Assembly (NCBI GenBank): GCA_037693485.1
Contig: CM075349.1
Location: forward strand, 67,993,001-68,057,000
Reading direction: 5' to 3'
Source of the DNA: Kitagawia praeruptora
Lineage: Eukaryota; Streptophyta; Magnoliopsida; Apiales; Apiaceae
Length of the DNA stretch: 64,000 nt
Under the pieces are notes generated by a model. It was not told the DNA's origin, searched no databases, and saw only the letters and a list, made by a program, of their open reading frames with translations. Shown here one piece after another: positions 36,416-48,579 of the stretch. A program made the position numbers and the translations under genes. Position 1 is the stretch's first letter. The number at the start of each line of letters is the position of its first letter.

Positions 36416-36961
36416 CTCAATCATATTTGTTATGAATCATACACATACTATGTGTTCGTGTCTGTTCATGAATTAAGAATATTTAGTATTATGACTACTA
36501 AATTTACTAAATCATTTTTTTCGTGTTACATTTACAAATTTGTATCATATTATTTTATAGTATAAAATAGCGATTTATAATATGTAGTCAACTTATACAT
36601 TTTCAAATCATTCAGTTCAATAAAATAGTATTAATAGTAAGTATTTACAATATTCATAGATAAATATAAAACATCTATTAGATATTTAATTTTTTTCATT
36701 ACATTTAAATGCATATTATTTCGAAAAATGGTTAATGAAAGCGTAACAATCCGAACATTTAAATGCATGTCATTGAACCAATGTAGTTCGACATATTTCA
36801 GATTCAAAATCGGAGCATGACTTGATGTTTTAAAAGTACTCAAAATTTCATCATTTTATACATATAATATTAGTCTTGCCTGGAGGAAATTGCATCGTCA
36901 TTTGCAAGATTTAGTATGTTTGTTCGTTCGTGGGATAGACAAGATCGTCGTCCAACTACGA

Positions 36962-37056
36962 TAGGGATTGTAACATTCCACATCGAGGGATTGTAACATT
37001 CCACATCGATACGAATTAGTGTATTTGACGCCTCTATAAGAACAAGTTAATATAAT
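36962..37056. repeat. LTR remnant with a short direct duplication
   Basis: The phrase GGGATTGTAACATTCCACAT plus CG occurs twice in direct succession (from 36964 and from 36986), followed by GCCTCTATAAGAACA. This resembles the regulatory part of a plant LTR. It directly abuts the Gypsy insertion. No complete LTR is visible. Confidence 0.35.
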
Positions 37057-37575
37057 TGTTGTGGAAAAAAAACTAGGTTATTAGATTGCGGCTGGGGTTT
37101 GCTGTATTTAATGCTAGGGTGCGTGAGCTTCGTGCTTTAATGGCTGCTCTCGTGCTCGTGGCTGAATCTGCCTTCACAAGATGCCTACGTACTTTGATGT
37201 GCATCAAAGATCAAGCCAAAAACATAGTTCTGAGAATGAGGGGTCAGACCCTTTATATAGGCTGAGAAGCCTTAGAATCGTGGTAGAATTAGGTGACTTG
37301 GTGGGCAATTCACCACCTTGAGGAAGGTTCTAGTCTCCTTCCTTGTAGGAATCAGTTTCCTTGTTGAAGTAGGTGCCTTGGAGGCTAAGTCAGGCATGAG
37401 TAATATCCTTATTTGACTCTTATTGCTGAGCTGGTTATTACCCTTAATATTAATTATGAAATTAATATTATAAATAGGGTTTGCGCCCATTTAATGGGCC
37501 CCACGTTTTGACCATATTGGGCCTAATTAATGCCACATTAAATATGTCTTTAGGGCTTATTTTTAACCCATATCA
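37057..37575 (-). repeat. Gypsy 3' LTR (519 bp)
   Basis: It begins TGATATGGGTTAAAAATAAG on the minus strand and ends CCACAACA. It pairs with the LTR at 40567-41083. A TATATAAAG at 37259-37251 on the minus strand is the likely TATA box. Confidence 0.92.
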
Positions 37576-37720
37576 TTTACCCCCCAACTTCTAGGAAAAC
37601 CGATCAGGTTTTCCTTGAAGTTTTAACGGCCTTATTCGAGACTCGGGTCTGGGTTTATTGCTCATATGCAAGCATTTTCAAAAATATTGTCTTAATGTAA
37701 AGCGTGGAGCGACCGACGCA

Positions 37721-38000
37721 TTTACAACGACCATAAACGACACTAAACAGTGCTAAACAGCCTTAAACGACGTTTAAACAGTGTTAAACGACGTTAAACG
37801 GCATAAAACGACACTAAACTGTGCTAAACGACGTTAAACGGCGCTAAACAGCCTTAAACGACGTTTAAACGGTGTTAAACGGCATAAAACGGCAATAATC
37901 GGTGCTAATCGGCACTAATCTGTGCTAACATGCACTAAATTGTGCTTAAACGACACTAATCGGTGCTAATCGGCACTAAACGGTGCTAATCGGCACTAAT
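37721..38000. repeat. Decamer array: 10-bp period, TAAACGGY/TAATCGGY units
   Basis: Almost every 10 bases (occasionally 11) the plus strand repeats NNTAAACGRC or NNTAATCGGC, about 28 units in all. The two bases before the TAAAC core alternate between types so that GTGC and GCAC words occur regularly, giving many short hairpins such as GGTGCTAATCGGCAC. TAAACG units dominate the left half and TAATCGG units the right. It lies between the RNase H remnant and the 3' LTR of the Gypsy element. The period is close to one DNA helical turn. No frame across it suggests protein function. Confidence 0.85.
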
Positions 38001-38143
38001 TTCAAACTCAGTTTTCACTTTCTTTGATTACCAAATCGGAAAAATAAAAACAAAATTTCGCAACCCCGACTCGACCCCGACCCAATATTCCTTCTGATCA
38101 GGTACAAGCTCCTCATCTTTTTCTTCACTCCCAGGGGTGGTTA

Positions 38144-38889
38144 CTATATTCTGCCCCCGACTTCTTGGTTGTCAATGGTACATTCAACCATGAAGTCGGC
38201 TAATGCCTGAGCCTTGATGGCTGTTCGAGGTTTATACGTGATGTCAAATTCTCCAATTTCAATTGCCCACTTAATCAACCTTCCACTGGCCTTCGGGATA
38301 TGTAATATGTTCCTCAATTGCTGGTCTCGTAGCTTCCTCGAGGCTGTTATGAATGTCAAAGCAAACTTCTCAATGGTTGAGTAATTCAACTCAGCCTCAT
38401 GCAACACCTTGCTCACGTAGTAGATGGGTTTCTGAACCTTTTTTCTTCTCGAACGAGGACGACACTCAATGTTTGTTCAGATACCGCCAGGTATAGATAA
38501 AGTGTTTCTCCGGGACTAGGCTTGGCCAACAACGGGGCTTTAGCCATGTACTTCTTCAGCTGTTCAAAGGCCTCTTGGCTCTCTGTAGTCCACTCACAAT
38601 TTTTCACTTTTTTCAATGCTTGAAAGAATGGCAAGCATTTGTCACCAGACTTGGAGATAAATCTTCCCAGGGCTGCAACTCGGCCGGCTAACTTCTGTAC
38701 ATCTCTTATAGCACGGGGTGGTTCCATGTCCGAGATCGCCTTGATCTTATCAGGGTTGGCCTCTATGCCTCTCTTCGAAACCATTAATCCCAAATTTTTC
38801 CTGATCCAATGCCAAAAGCACACTTGGCTGGGTTCAACATCATCTTGTGGTGCCTCAGCACTTCGAATGCCTCTCTGAGGTGCTTGATA
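38144..38889 (-). pseudogene. Gypsy pol remnant (end of reverse transcriptase plus RNase H)
   Basis: Two broken frames show the C-terminal reverse transcriptase (LGLMVSKRGIEANPDKIKAI, then VQKLAGRVAALGRFISKS) and the RNase H region (YYVSKVLHEAELNYSTIEK). The part reading LNPAKCAFGIGSGK is in a different frame from LGLMVSK, so there is a frameshift near 38795. A second one-base slip in an A run near 38452 separates the two frames. An internal deletion joins this remnant directly to gag near 38890. It cannot give an active enzyme. Confidence 0.85.
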
Positions 38890-40533
38890 TGGTCTGCCCT
38901 TAGTGAAGTGGCTCAGTTTCCCTCTACGAATCAAAAACTCAATCTCATCTTTGAGTTGCTTGCAATCATCAATGTCATGCCCCACATATCTGTGGAATCT
39001 GCAATACTAATTCTTGTTTCTCTTTGCGGGATCACCCCTGAGTGGCTTCGGCCATCGAAAATCCTTATCCTTCTCAATGTCCAACAAGATTCGACTCCTA
39101 GGAGTATTCAACCTTGCATACTCAATGAACCTTGGTCCTTGGTTCTTCTTAGGGGCATAGTCGGAGTCCTCGCTAGTTCGGGGATACTTGTCCCTAGCAT
39201 CATACTCCTGGTCATCATACTCCTGGTCATGCTTTCGCTTCTTGGAGTCGTTGTTACCTCCTCCACTTACTGTGGCTTTTTTCTTCATGCTATCTTCAGC
39301 TTTAATGTACTTGTCAGCCCTTCGTTGGAGCTCGGCCATGTTTTCAGGAGGATGCTTTGCCAATGACCTTTTAAAGAATAGATCAGTGGTTCCGTGTTCC
39401 AGGGCTACCATGGCCACCTTATTCTCCAAATCAGTGATATTCAACGTTTCCTTAGTGAACCTCTTAAGGTAGTCTCTCAAGTTTTCATTTTTCCCTTGCA
39501 CCACGTACATGAGAGATGCGGAGCTTTTCTCATGAACTCTTCTACTGATAAACTGAATAATGAAAGCAGCACTCAACTCCTTAAAGGAGCCAATTGAATT
39601 AGCAGGCAAACGACTATACCATCTCTGAGCCATGCCCGACAGGGTTTGGGGAAACGCCCTACACTTTAAGGCGTCACTTGCAGGCTGCAATAGCAGTGCG
39701 TTTGAGAACGTCCAAACATGGTTTGCGGGATCACCCGTTCCATCATAAGCCTTAATTGTCGGCATCTTAAATTTCTTTAAGATGCGGGCATTCATCACCT
39801 CCTCAGTAAACGGGGGTGTGGGATAATCAGGATCCCCAAGTGGCATCAGATCCTTGGGGTTGCTCCTGGGGGTTTCCACCCTTGTTGTTCTTCCTGTTGG
39901 GGCGTCAGCCCTTCTCTGTCTTCTTGAAGACCTCTCTAAGTCTATAATGGGAATCGGTCCTGATGTTGGAGGAGGTTGCGTTTGATTCAACCTGGCTTGT
40001 TCTCTCGCAATATCTTCCTTCATCCTTAAAATATCGGCCTCATGAGCCTTGATTCTCTCAGCAGCTGTCAAAGGGGGTCCATCATGGATAGTTTGTGTTC
40101 TCCTTCTTGGTTCTCTACTAGCACGTCACCTCCTCGGGGCTTCATCATGATCATCATCATCATGCGATGAATCATCAGTATAGGGGCCAGAGTAGTCAAC
40201 ATACTCTCGATCTCGGATCTGCAAGGCGTGGCCACTTGGTCCAGGACCTTGAGTAATTGGAGGGTAGTTAGGCAGACCATACATCGGGTTGGTATTCATG
40301 GGGAGATCCGTAGCATGGATCTGTACCCCCGGTGGTAACGGGTGGTTAGGATTAACCAGAGAAGAAACCATCATCTGAAAAGAGCTGGTTTCTTGACTTG
40401 GGTGAACGACCATGGGTAACGTTCTCTCAACATGGGGATCCGTCCCTGGAGGTTGAGAAACATGAGCAGGCGGAGCAGAGCTTAGAGGCAAGGCCTTAGT
40501 AGAGGTTGTTGTTGTTCTTCATGTGTTCACCAT
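38890..40533 (-). pseudogene. Gypsy gag pseudogene with three in-frame stops
   Basis: The frame begins at an ATG at 40533 and reads through the retrotransposon gag domain (for example FPQTLSGMAQRWYSRLPANS, LRDYLKRFTKE, ALEHGTTDLFFKRSL). It then passes a basic stretch to the region after YCRFHRYVGHD. It is interrupted by TGA at codon 5 (40521-40519), TGA at 40128-40126 and TAG at 39009-39007. The two TGA codons stand where CGA is expected, the usual result of methyl-CpG decay. Reading resumes in the same frame after each stop. Confidence 0.88.
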
Positions 40534-40554
40534 GGTTGATGTTGTCTTCCCACA

Positions 40555-40566
40555 GACGGTGCCAAA
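40555..40566 (-). other. Gypsy primer-binding site
   Basis: The minus strand reads TTTGGCACCGTC directly after the 5' LTR, where reverse transcription is primed. The exact tRNA was not assigned. Confidence 0.7.
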
Positions 40567-41083
40567 TGTTGTGGAATAAAAACTAGGTTATTAGATTGCG
40601 AATGGGGTTTGCTGTATTTGAAGCTAGGGTGCGTGAGCTTCGTGCTTTAATGGCTGCTCTCGTGCTCGTGGCTGAATCTGCCTTCACAAGATGTCTACGT
40701 ACTTTGATGTGTATCAAAGATCAAGCCAAAAACATAGTTCTGAGAATGAGGGGTCAGACCCTTTATATAGGCTGAGAAGCCTTAGAATCGTGGTCAAATT
40801 AGGTGACTTGGTGGGCAAGTCACCGCCTTGAGGAAGGTTCTAGACTCCTTCCTTGTAGGAATCAGTTTCCTTGTTGAAGTAGGTGCCTTGGAGGCTAAGT
40901 CAGGCATGAGTAATATCCTTATTTGACTCTTATTGCTGAGCTGGTTATTACCCTTAATATTAATTACGAAATTAATATTATAAATAGGGGTTGGGCCCAT
41001 TTAATGGGCCCCACATTTTGACCATATTGGGCCTAATTAATGCCACATTAAATGTCTTTAGGGCTTATTTTTAACCCATATCA
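40567..41083 (-). repeat. Gypsy 5' LTR (517 bp)
   Basis: The partner of the LTR at 37057-37575, with the same TG...CA ends. TATATAAAG on the minus strand at 40769-40761 is the likely TATA box for element transcription. Confidence 0.92.
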
Positions 41084-43023
41084 ATAATGCATATCAAAAT
41101 CACAATCTTAGTATGTGGTGAGTTTTTAGGTCAAGAACTTGACATGATTTTAGGAAATACTTCGAATTGACCATGATTATTGCAATTAGACTTGATCAAC
41201 TCATTTATCACATTTCACAATTTTATAAAAAGTTTCAATTAATATCACAGTTTAAAATATTAGCTTATGTCAATTTTAATAATGGTGATTTTTTTTATAA
41301 AAAAAGGTCATTTATTGTCTTAATTTAAATTTAATGCCAATTTAGAATAAAAATTCAGCTATTTGTTATTTGTTAAAAAGATTTTTCACCGATCAATGCA
41401 ATTTGACAATCGCATATAAATCCATTGATTTAAAATATCACCTATATTAAAAATATATAGGTTATACATACAATATTATTGAATTAATATATGAAATTCG
41501 ATCATAATCAAAATAATGCTCGAACGACATTAGTACAAATATTTAAGTCTGATACTAGAAAATAGCTCGTCACTCGCATAGGTTTTAAAATATATAAAAT
41601 TTCATTTTAAGAAAAAAATATGAATTCTCCACTTACCGCGAGATTTCTGTATCCCATATGGGACGGGGATTAGTTAGCAAAATATTTTTTATTTCTGGAT
41701 CGGGACGGATTCAGGAGGGGGGGGGAGATATCACTCCACACGACGTAGTGACCCAATATTTATCACTAACTACATAACTTGCACTCATTCAATACATGCA
41801 GATTACATGTCACAAACAAGAAAATTTATCATTCGCTTTATGAGCAAAATTACCAACGTAACGCAAATTAGTAATGTCACGTACAAATCAAAAGCATTGA
41901 TATATATCTAAAACATTATACATATATATGCTCAATAAACGAATAATTAAGAATGTTATTATTACGTATTAAACAAAAAATATCTAGAAACTAACCTGCG
42001 CCTCGCACGGGTTATTATGCTAGTTATATCTATTATATATATAATACCCCAACTGAAGATAAAATTCTGAGCTTTTTTAATGCACTTGAAAAGACCATTT
42101 TACCCTTTATTGTTTTTCGCCGAACAACTGTCCGACTTAACCATACCTCACTTTGTCCGCTTTGCTCTGTGCGGTGTCCATGTCTCTCTAAAGCGCCCAG
42201 GCCACGCCCAATTGCTTACACATGACGAACAAAGTACCCTGGGTGAATTACAGAACCAACGTCCGTTATTTGGGTCTCCATCGTCGAACGTATCCATGTC
42301 CTCAAGCAATCAACATCAAGAGATTCATCTTCCTCGCGCTGCCCTCACCTCCGATCATTCTTTAGGTATTTTTTGTGCCTGAAAAACTTTGTAGGAGTTA
42401 GAATTGTGGTTTTGGGGTGTTTGGCTCCTCACTGATTTCATTTGTGGCCTCCGTTTTGCCCTTGATATTGAATTTTTTTTGCCTTTGATTTTGAATTTTA
42501 ATTAGTTTTTACCATTTGTGCGTTGTGTGACCTAGAAGTCGCATTTTCAAGTTTGCTTCACAATCTGTCTCTACGTGACTTAATGCAGTAAGAGGAGAAA
42601 CATTAATTTTTTTTCAAGTTTGCTTCAGTACATGCTTTGAATTAATCTGTGTGTGAAAACAAAAACAAGGTTAGGAAAAATGTATCTAGAAAGACATTGC
42701 CCGGCCCCAATCCCATCAGTAACTTCAGCTGGGGGGTTTTATTTCTGTTATAGTTATATTTTTTGTGGTTACAATACCATAGATGAGTTAAATTTAAAAT
42801 GGTTATAAAAAAATCGTATAGCTAGAATGTCACTTTAATAAATAAATTTACTTTATATTTATTAGGTACATTACTAGGGTTGATGTCTATCAAAGTTTGT
42901 CTGCATAAATACATATAATTTTCATATACGGTAAATGCAGTTCCTATTCTTAGGCTTTGGTTCGCTCTGGTGCGGTGAGTCTGTTAAGGACTAGGATTGC
43001 TGAAATAAAGAAAAGAAACTTTA

Positions 43024-43333
43024 TTTAATTGTGATCAACAGGTAACAAAGACTTTACTTCCTGTGATTAATCAAACTATCGTTTGGCCTTTTATAAAGTA
43101 AAAATGTGTAATAGATACTTTTAGAATCATCAGTCATTTAACTAAAGAAATAACACAGAAAGTGTAGAGTAGTATGTGTTTAATTGTGATCAACAGGTAA
43201 CAAAGCCTTTACTGCCTGTGATTAATCAAACTATCGTTTGGCCTTTTATAAGGTAAAAATGTGTAATATATACTTTTAGAATCATCAGTCATCTAACTAA
43301 AGAAATAACACAGAAAGTGTAGAGTAGTATGTG
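43024..43333 (+). repeat. Tandem duplication, 155-bp unit, in H3
   Basis: The two copies 43024-43178 and 43179-43333 both begin TTTAATTGTGATCAACAGG and end GTAGAGTAGTATGTG, with only a handful of differences. Non-coding. Confidence 0.9.
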
Positions 43334-44695
43334 TTTAAAAAGAGATTAATAGAGTGTACCAGTAGCTCACTTTGGTGACCTACTTGAGACCTTAAAAAGG
43401 GAGATTAGTATGACTTTTTCATTCACTATTTTGGGCTACTGCAAAATATATTTATAAACTTGTGAATCCGCACAAGAAACCATTACTTTGCTTGGATCTT
43501 GCTCAAAAAACTGCAATGGAAGATTAAGCAACTAGAATAAGTACACTAGATGTAAAAAAAACATCAATACAACAAACACCTCTAGAAGATGAAGAATAAA
43601 TGGATGTAATTAACAGAATGTTCACATTCTGTTGTTTGAGAGCCTGTCTCCTTTACCTGTGATCATAGCAATCTGTTCATTTCAAAATACAAAGTCTCAC
43701 ACGCGAATCTGGATCTCAGCTTATGGTATTAAATTCTACAAGAGGTATGCTTGGTTGGTAATACACTTGACTTAAATTTTGACATACAACTGAAACTACC
43801 ATTCCAGTAAGATAGAAAATTAAAGTCAGAATGGTTTTTTGTAGGCCGCAAGGTTGAGACAAACTGATAAGTATAAATTAACACTACCATTTCAACATTA
43901 CATTATTATCTTATATATCCATGTTATCTTATCATAGTTAGTTAAAAAAAATCAAGTTGCAAGTTTAATTATAATTTGTAAATAAAATTACATGAAAAAT
44001 AAATCCAGTTATAATGTTCACATAGTGAACTATACACTTTAATGTGTATAAATTTTTATATAACATAAGTGTTGAATAACGACATTGCATATAAATATCA
44101 GAATGTTAACATTGGAAGTAAAAAAATGCTAAAATATTTTACATTAGTACTTAAATCTCTCAATTGGTAGGGTTAATATTTATATATTTTTCAATACACA
44201 ATCCAATATCCATGACTCTCAGATTTGGAAGGTGGTATTTAAATGAATGGGATAAATGGATAGATTCACTAGCTTAGCAACCCATTCAAGACCTGGCTTC
44301 TCTATGATTGCTGATCAGTACCGTGGATTGGTTTTCATCAATTAAGAATATGTCGGTTTGAACAGCTGATTATGATCATGCTCGCTACTAATAAGAAAGG
44401 TTTTTGAGTACATAAATGTAAGCGTCTGTTATATTTCCACCTAGCTATTTATTTAAGTATACTAAAATCCAATTGTTTGTTATATTTCAACCTAACTATT
44501 TAAGTATGTTGAAATCCAATTAATTGACAGTAATGATCCTCCAAGCTAAATAAATTATATTTATTATCAATCATCATCTCTTCATGCTGAGTTTATTGCA
44601 CTCGAAGGAGCACATGCATATTCAGTAGCTGAGCTCACTCCCAACATTAAATTCTACAAAAGGTAGCCTTTGATGGTGTTATTTTTTATACGTGT

Positions 44696-44840
44696 GTATT
44701 TAGTTACTTGTATTTATGTTTATAAAGGCCCAATAAATTCTACAAATATAGGAAGTTTTTCCCGGATGGGATTACACTAAGTTTGTCAAATTTGTACCTT
44801 ACTTGTATTTATGTTTATAAAGGCCCAATAAATGATTAGA
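44696..44840 (+). repeat. Short direct repeat in H3
   Basis: TACTTGTATTTATGTTTATA followed by AAGGCCCAATAAAT occurs twice, about 100 bp apart. Non-coding. Confidence 0.7.
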
Positions 44841-47800
44841 ATTAATAACCAATTTATTTCAGAAATTCGTAATGTTTATGGGTGGCTAACTTGATATATT
44901 AGCCTTGATTTGAATCTAATTTGATATATTAAAAAAATTATGGTCAATTAAGCTTTTGTTTGATGTAGGTTCAGTTAACATGGCAGTAACAATCATATGT
45001 TTGTTAAGTGCATATCTGGTTCGCTTAAATTTACTTTATTACAGGTTAAGCACCATGGTTTTCTAACCTAAATATAGTACGTTTTATCCACATTATGTTA
45101 TACATTCTGGTTGTGGCCTTTTATTGGATTAAAAATATTAATAAGAATTTGATACTATTACATCAACCTCCAGCTTTCTTTTTTCCATTGTTCGAGGCTG
45201 CTCAGAAGCTATGCAAGTGGTCATTCCCTCTAATGGCATATGTATCTTATACTTGAGAGGCATCTTCCATGGCTACTATAATTACTATTTTCCCAAACTT
45301 GTACTTTGTTTAGGAAGATAGCTGACCAAGAGATTGATTATTTGGGAGATATGAAGCACAACTTGGAGTTCTCTTGTGCATATGGTTATAGTTTTTGTTA
45401 ATGCCTCTCGTATATATAATGAAGAGTTGGTACACTTTAGGTATCCCGACTTGCACCTCTTGCTGACATATAGTTATTTTAGGTAAATGGACCATTACTT
45501 AAGAAGAATTTTTGAGATGACATGGATACAGATGTTGGATAATGGGAATAACTTAAGTTTTGATGTATGCGGTAAAACACTTATAATTTATAGTTAAACC
45601 TACCATCACTATAGTACAAAAGTCCTAGAAAACTAATTTGGGGAGCCATTTGAAACTTGTGCACAACCTTCAGCCTCGACTAGCCTCTTCCAATATTGAT
45701 ATATACTTGTGGCAATTTCAAAATCTTGCGAGTCCAATTAGAAGGATCTAACCATGGAAATTAATTTTCTTGTCATCAAATGTGGAACATTAAGGCTCAT
45801 TTAATAAGGAAACGACCAGTAACTTTGTCCTAATATTTGGGTAAAACCTTTGATTTGTGTTAAGTCATATATACAAAGCAGCATTGGAAGTTGCTCACAT
45901 CCTCATTCTTGGGGTCTGTATTATATTAGAGGAAATTTTTTTAATAGGTCCTTTAATTGTACTGGTCCCACAGCTATAACAAAACATCTATTATCATTAT
46001 GTATTGATAAGTAATTTTTTTTTATTTGGTTAATTTTTTGAGGCAATTGTTTTAACATATTTTCACAATATGGTTGATTCTTTTATTGCAAGTTTCCAGG
46101 AGTGTCCCACTGTGCTACAACTAAGCTCATACTCTAGAATACAGGCACAAGTCCTTAGCGGCAAGGTTTTGAGGAAGATATAGGTAGTATGTGCAATGAT
46201 AACCTACCTTGGGAAAAGCGTGTTTGTGATAAATTACACACATTATTGGTAAGTGACTCTCCACACAAGGCTTTGCTTAATCCTGCACGTAGTCATCTAT
46301 TTTTTAGCAATCCCCTTGACCTTTCTTACAACTTATATCTAACATTCTTAATCTAGAGTTTTACTTAATTCATGATTTCTTACCTTGACATTTTAGATCC
46401 ATAATGATGTATTCCCTTTTTCTTCAATTCCAAGGATGAGCATGAAACGTTTTTAGGTAAGCTCGCTTGTAGCATAATATAATAATAGTTTTGTTTGACC
46501 TTTACTTAACATTGAGTTTTTTAAATTGACACTCACACTGATCAGCTAAATGAGTTAGCAAAAATTTAATGTTTATTTGTTAAATGAATGACACTAAAAC
46601 TCATCTCATCCAATATGTGACCTGCTTCAGTGCATGCTTTCTCTAGCTTGACCACTATCACCAATGTAATTTTATTAATGCTATGGTTATTACCTATGTG
46701 TAGTTTGATACTCCATACTTTATTAGTCTATGGAACTCGTGTATAAATTCCTCATTCAGGATATTAATAGGTGTTGGCTTACATTTTTAAATATTATATA
46801 AATAATATTGAATTACTCCAGTTTACAAGATCATTCTCAATTTCTTTTTCTTTGTACAAACCTAAACTTCTGCACACTATTTATGTAGCACCTAAAAAAA
46901 CTTAACAACACCTTCACATAAATAACATTACATATTCCAGCCGCCTATGCCAACTATTTTGTAGCAAGTCTGCTCATGTCATGACACTCAAACAAAAGGA
47001 TCAATGTGAGGCAGAGGTGTATAACATTGACCTGGAACCAGAATTTTAATATTACCAACGTCGAACTCAGCATTATCAGTCCGACTGTCGTCTCTAGATA
47101 TGGAAACAGGGTATGGACAAGCCAAGTATAGTACGTTTAGGTGTGATTCTCTAAGTTAATTTTTTAACTATTCGATTCTGTTATAATGTGTTTGTGGTTT
47201 ATATGAGGTGAATAGAACATGAAACACTTTATTGTAATTTTTTCCCAGAAGATTCATTAAAAATTTGGGATCCAAGAATTGCCAATTCAACCAATATTTT
47301 GATGAGTTGAAAGCTTCTGGATGGTACATGAGCTGACACTTTTTGTCTATATAAAACTCTGCGTAAATTACGCACATGTTTATATCATAATATGTAGATG
47401 ATTCTTTTAGTTTTGTGTTCTAAAGTATTTCTTTCATGTTGGTACTTTTTTCACCTATAGGGTAGTTAAGGTGTAAACACTCCATTGTTTTTGGTACAAA
47501 TCTGGCACAGCTTCAACCTCATTTTTTCCTAAATAACTAGACTAAAATTACTTCCCTTTCTGTAGATTGAGGTCAGGTGTAGTTTCATAGCACATGAACT
47601 ATCATTTATGTGTAAACTATTTATCTAATCTACACCATCTGTGCACAAATGAAAGAAAATTATGGTACTTATGTTCCAGGTAAGAAATATGGTTAAGGGC
47701 AACAACAATCAATCATGTATAATTACTCATTTTTATATGATACTAGAAAATGGCCCGTGCCTTGCACGGGTTATTATGCTAGTATATAATAGCCCAACAA

Positions 47801-48289
47801 GTGGCTATAATTGATGAGACATCTTATTCCACCACACCACTCACTCTTATATGTTTTTGTATGATACACATTATATTTGTGCTGGTGTGTCGTGTAAATG
47901 AAAAAAATATTGCACTTTAGTTAGTGCAACATGTTACAAATTTTAGGTATTTTAGCTATTGCGAGGTAAATTTTAGTCATCAATTTATTCTTACATTCAT
48001 TGATTCGAATTATCATATATTATATTATATTAAAAAATAAAATTAATGATATATAAATTTTGGTTTGGTTATACTAGACCAATCAGTCACATGTATTTTA
48101 AATCTACACATTACATATGTGTGTGTTGCTTGAGTGAAACAAAATCTAATATGATAATTATTGCGACATATATATTAGCAATCTTTGGTCATAATTTTAT
48201 TTTTATATTTATTAATTTGGATCATAATAAATTATATTATATCACAATATCAATTAGTGATACATAATATATAGTTTGTTTATACATTT

Positions 48290-48290
<1 letters not shown>

Positions 48291-48349
<59 letters not shown>

Positions 48350-48350
48350 T
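48291..48350. repeat. (TAA)n microsatellite, 60 bp
   Basis: About 20 perfect ATA/TAA units within H4. It is likely variable in length between individuals. Confidence 0.95.
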
Positions 48351-48579
48351 GTTGGGTCACCGATTTAATTCACACATCTTTCTATCACTAGACCACTCAG
48401 TCACATGTGTTTTAAATCATACACATTATAGATGTGTGTGCATATTACTTGAGTGAAACAAACTTTGATATTTTTAAATATTGTAACATATTAACAATTT
48501 TTGGCTATATTTTAGTTTTACATTTATTGATTCGGATTATAGTATACTCCGTATTATGTTATATAATTTATTAATATTA

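Larger units (their letters stand above)
37057..41083 (-). mobile_element. Ty3/Gypsy LTR retrotransposon, internally deleted (4.0 kb)
   Basis: A complete insertion reads on the minus strand. It has LTRs at both ends, a 5-bp target duplication ATAAT (37052-37056 and 41084-41088), a primer site TTTGGCACCGTC next to the 5' LTR, and a polypurine tract GTTGGGGGGTAAA (37576-37588) next to the 3' LTR. Between them are a gag pseudogene, short reverse-transcriptase and RNase H remnants, and a 10-bp-period array. Integrase, protease and most of the polymerase are missing, so it cannot move on its own. By eye the LTRs differ at roughly 15-20 of about 518 positions, so it is not brand new. Confidence 0.92.
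36219..42023 (+). mobile_element. Helitron H2, carrying a Gypsy insertion
   Basis: The 5' end TCTATTATATATATAATAGC (start 36219, or 36215 if the A/T rule is applied) matches that of H3. The 3' end is GCACGGGTTATTATG then CTAG, followed by T at 42024, with a partly decayed left hairpin arm (CCTGCG). A Gypsy element occupies 37057-41083, leaving about 1.8 kb of Helitron. The flanking parts are AT-rich and non-coding. Confidence 0.65.
42029..47782 (+). mobile_element. Helitron H3 (about 5.75 kb), no coding capacity recognised
   Basis: It starts TCTATTATATATATAATACC, preceded by A and only 5 bp after the end of H2. It ends with a perfect hairpin CCCGTGC-CTT-GCACGGG, then TTATTATG and CTAG, followed by T (47783). 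The interior has no Rep/helicase frame. Short open stretches at 42080-42382 and near 44590 and 45310 might be captured gene pieces, but I recognise none of them. Without an internal boundary the 5' and 3' ends could belong to two different elements. Confidence 0.6.

Noticed and set aside
37721..38000. CRISPR-like array
   Set aside because: The DNA is a plant nuclear retrotransposon, the units are contiguous decamers without unique spacers, and no cas-like gene is present.
42080..42382. 100-codon plus-strand frame in H3 as a captured gene
   Set aside because: No homology is recognisable by eye. It could be genic in origin, but that cannot be supported here.
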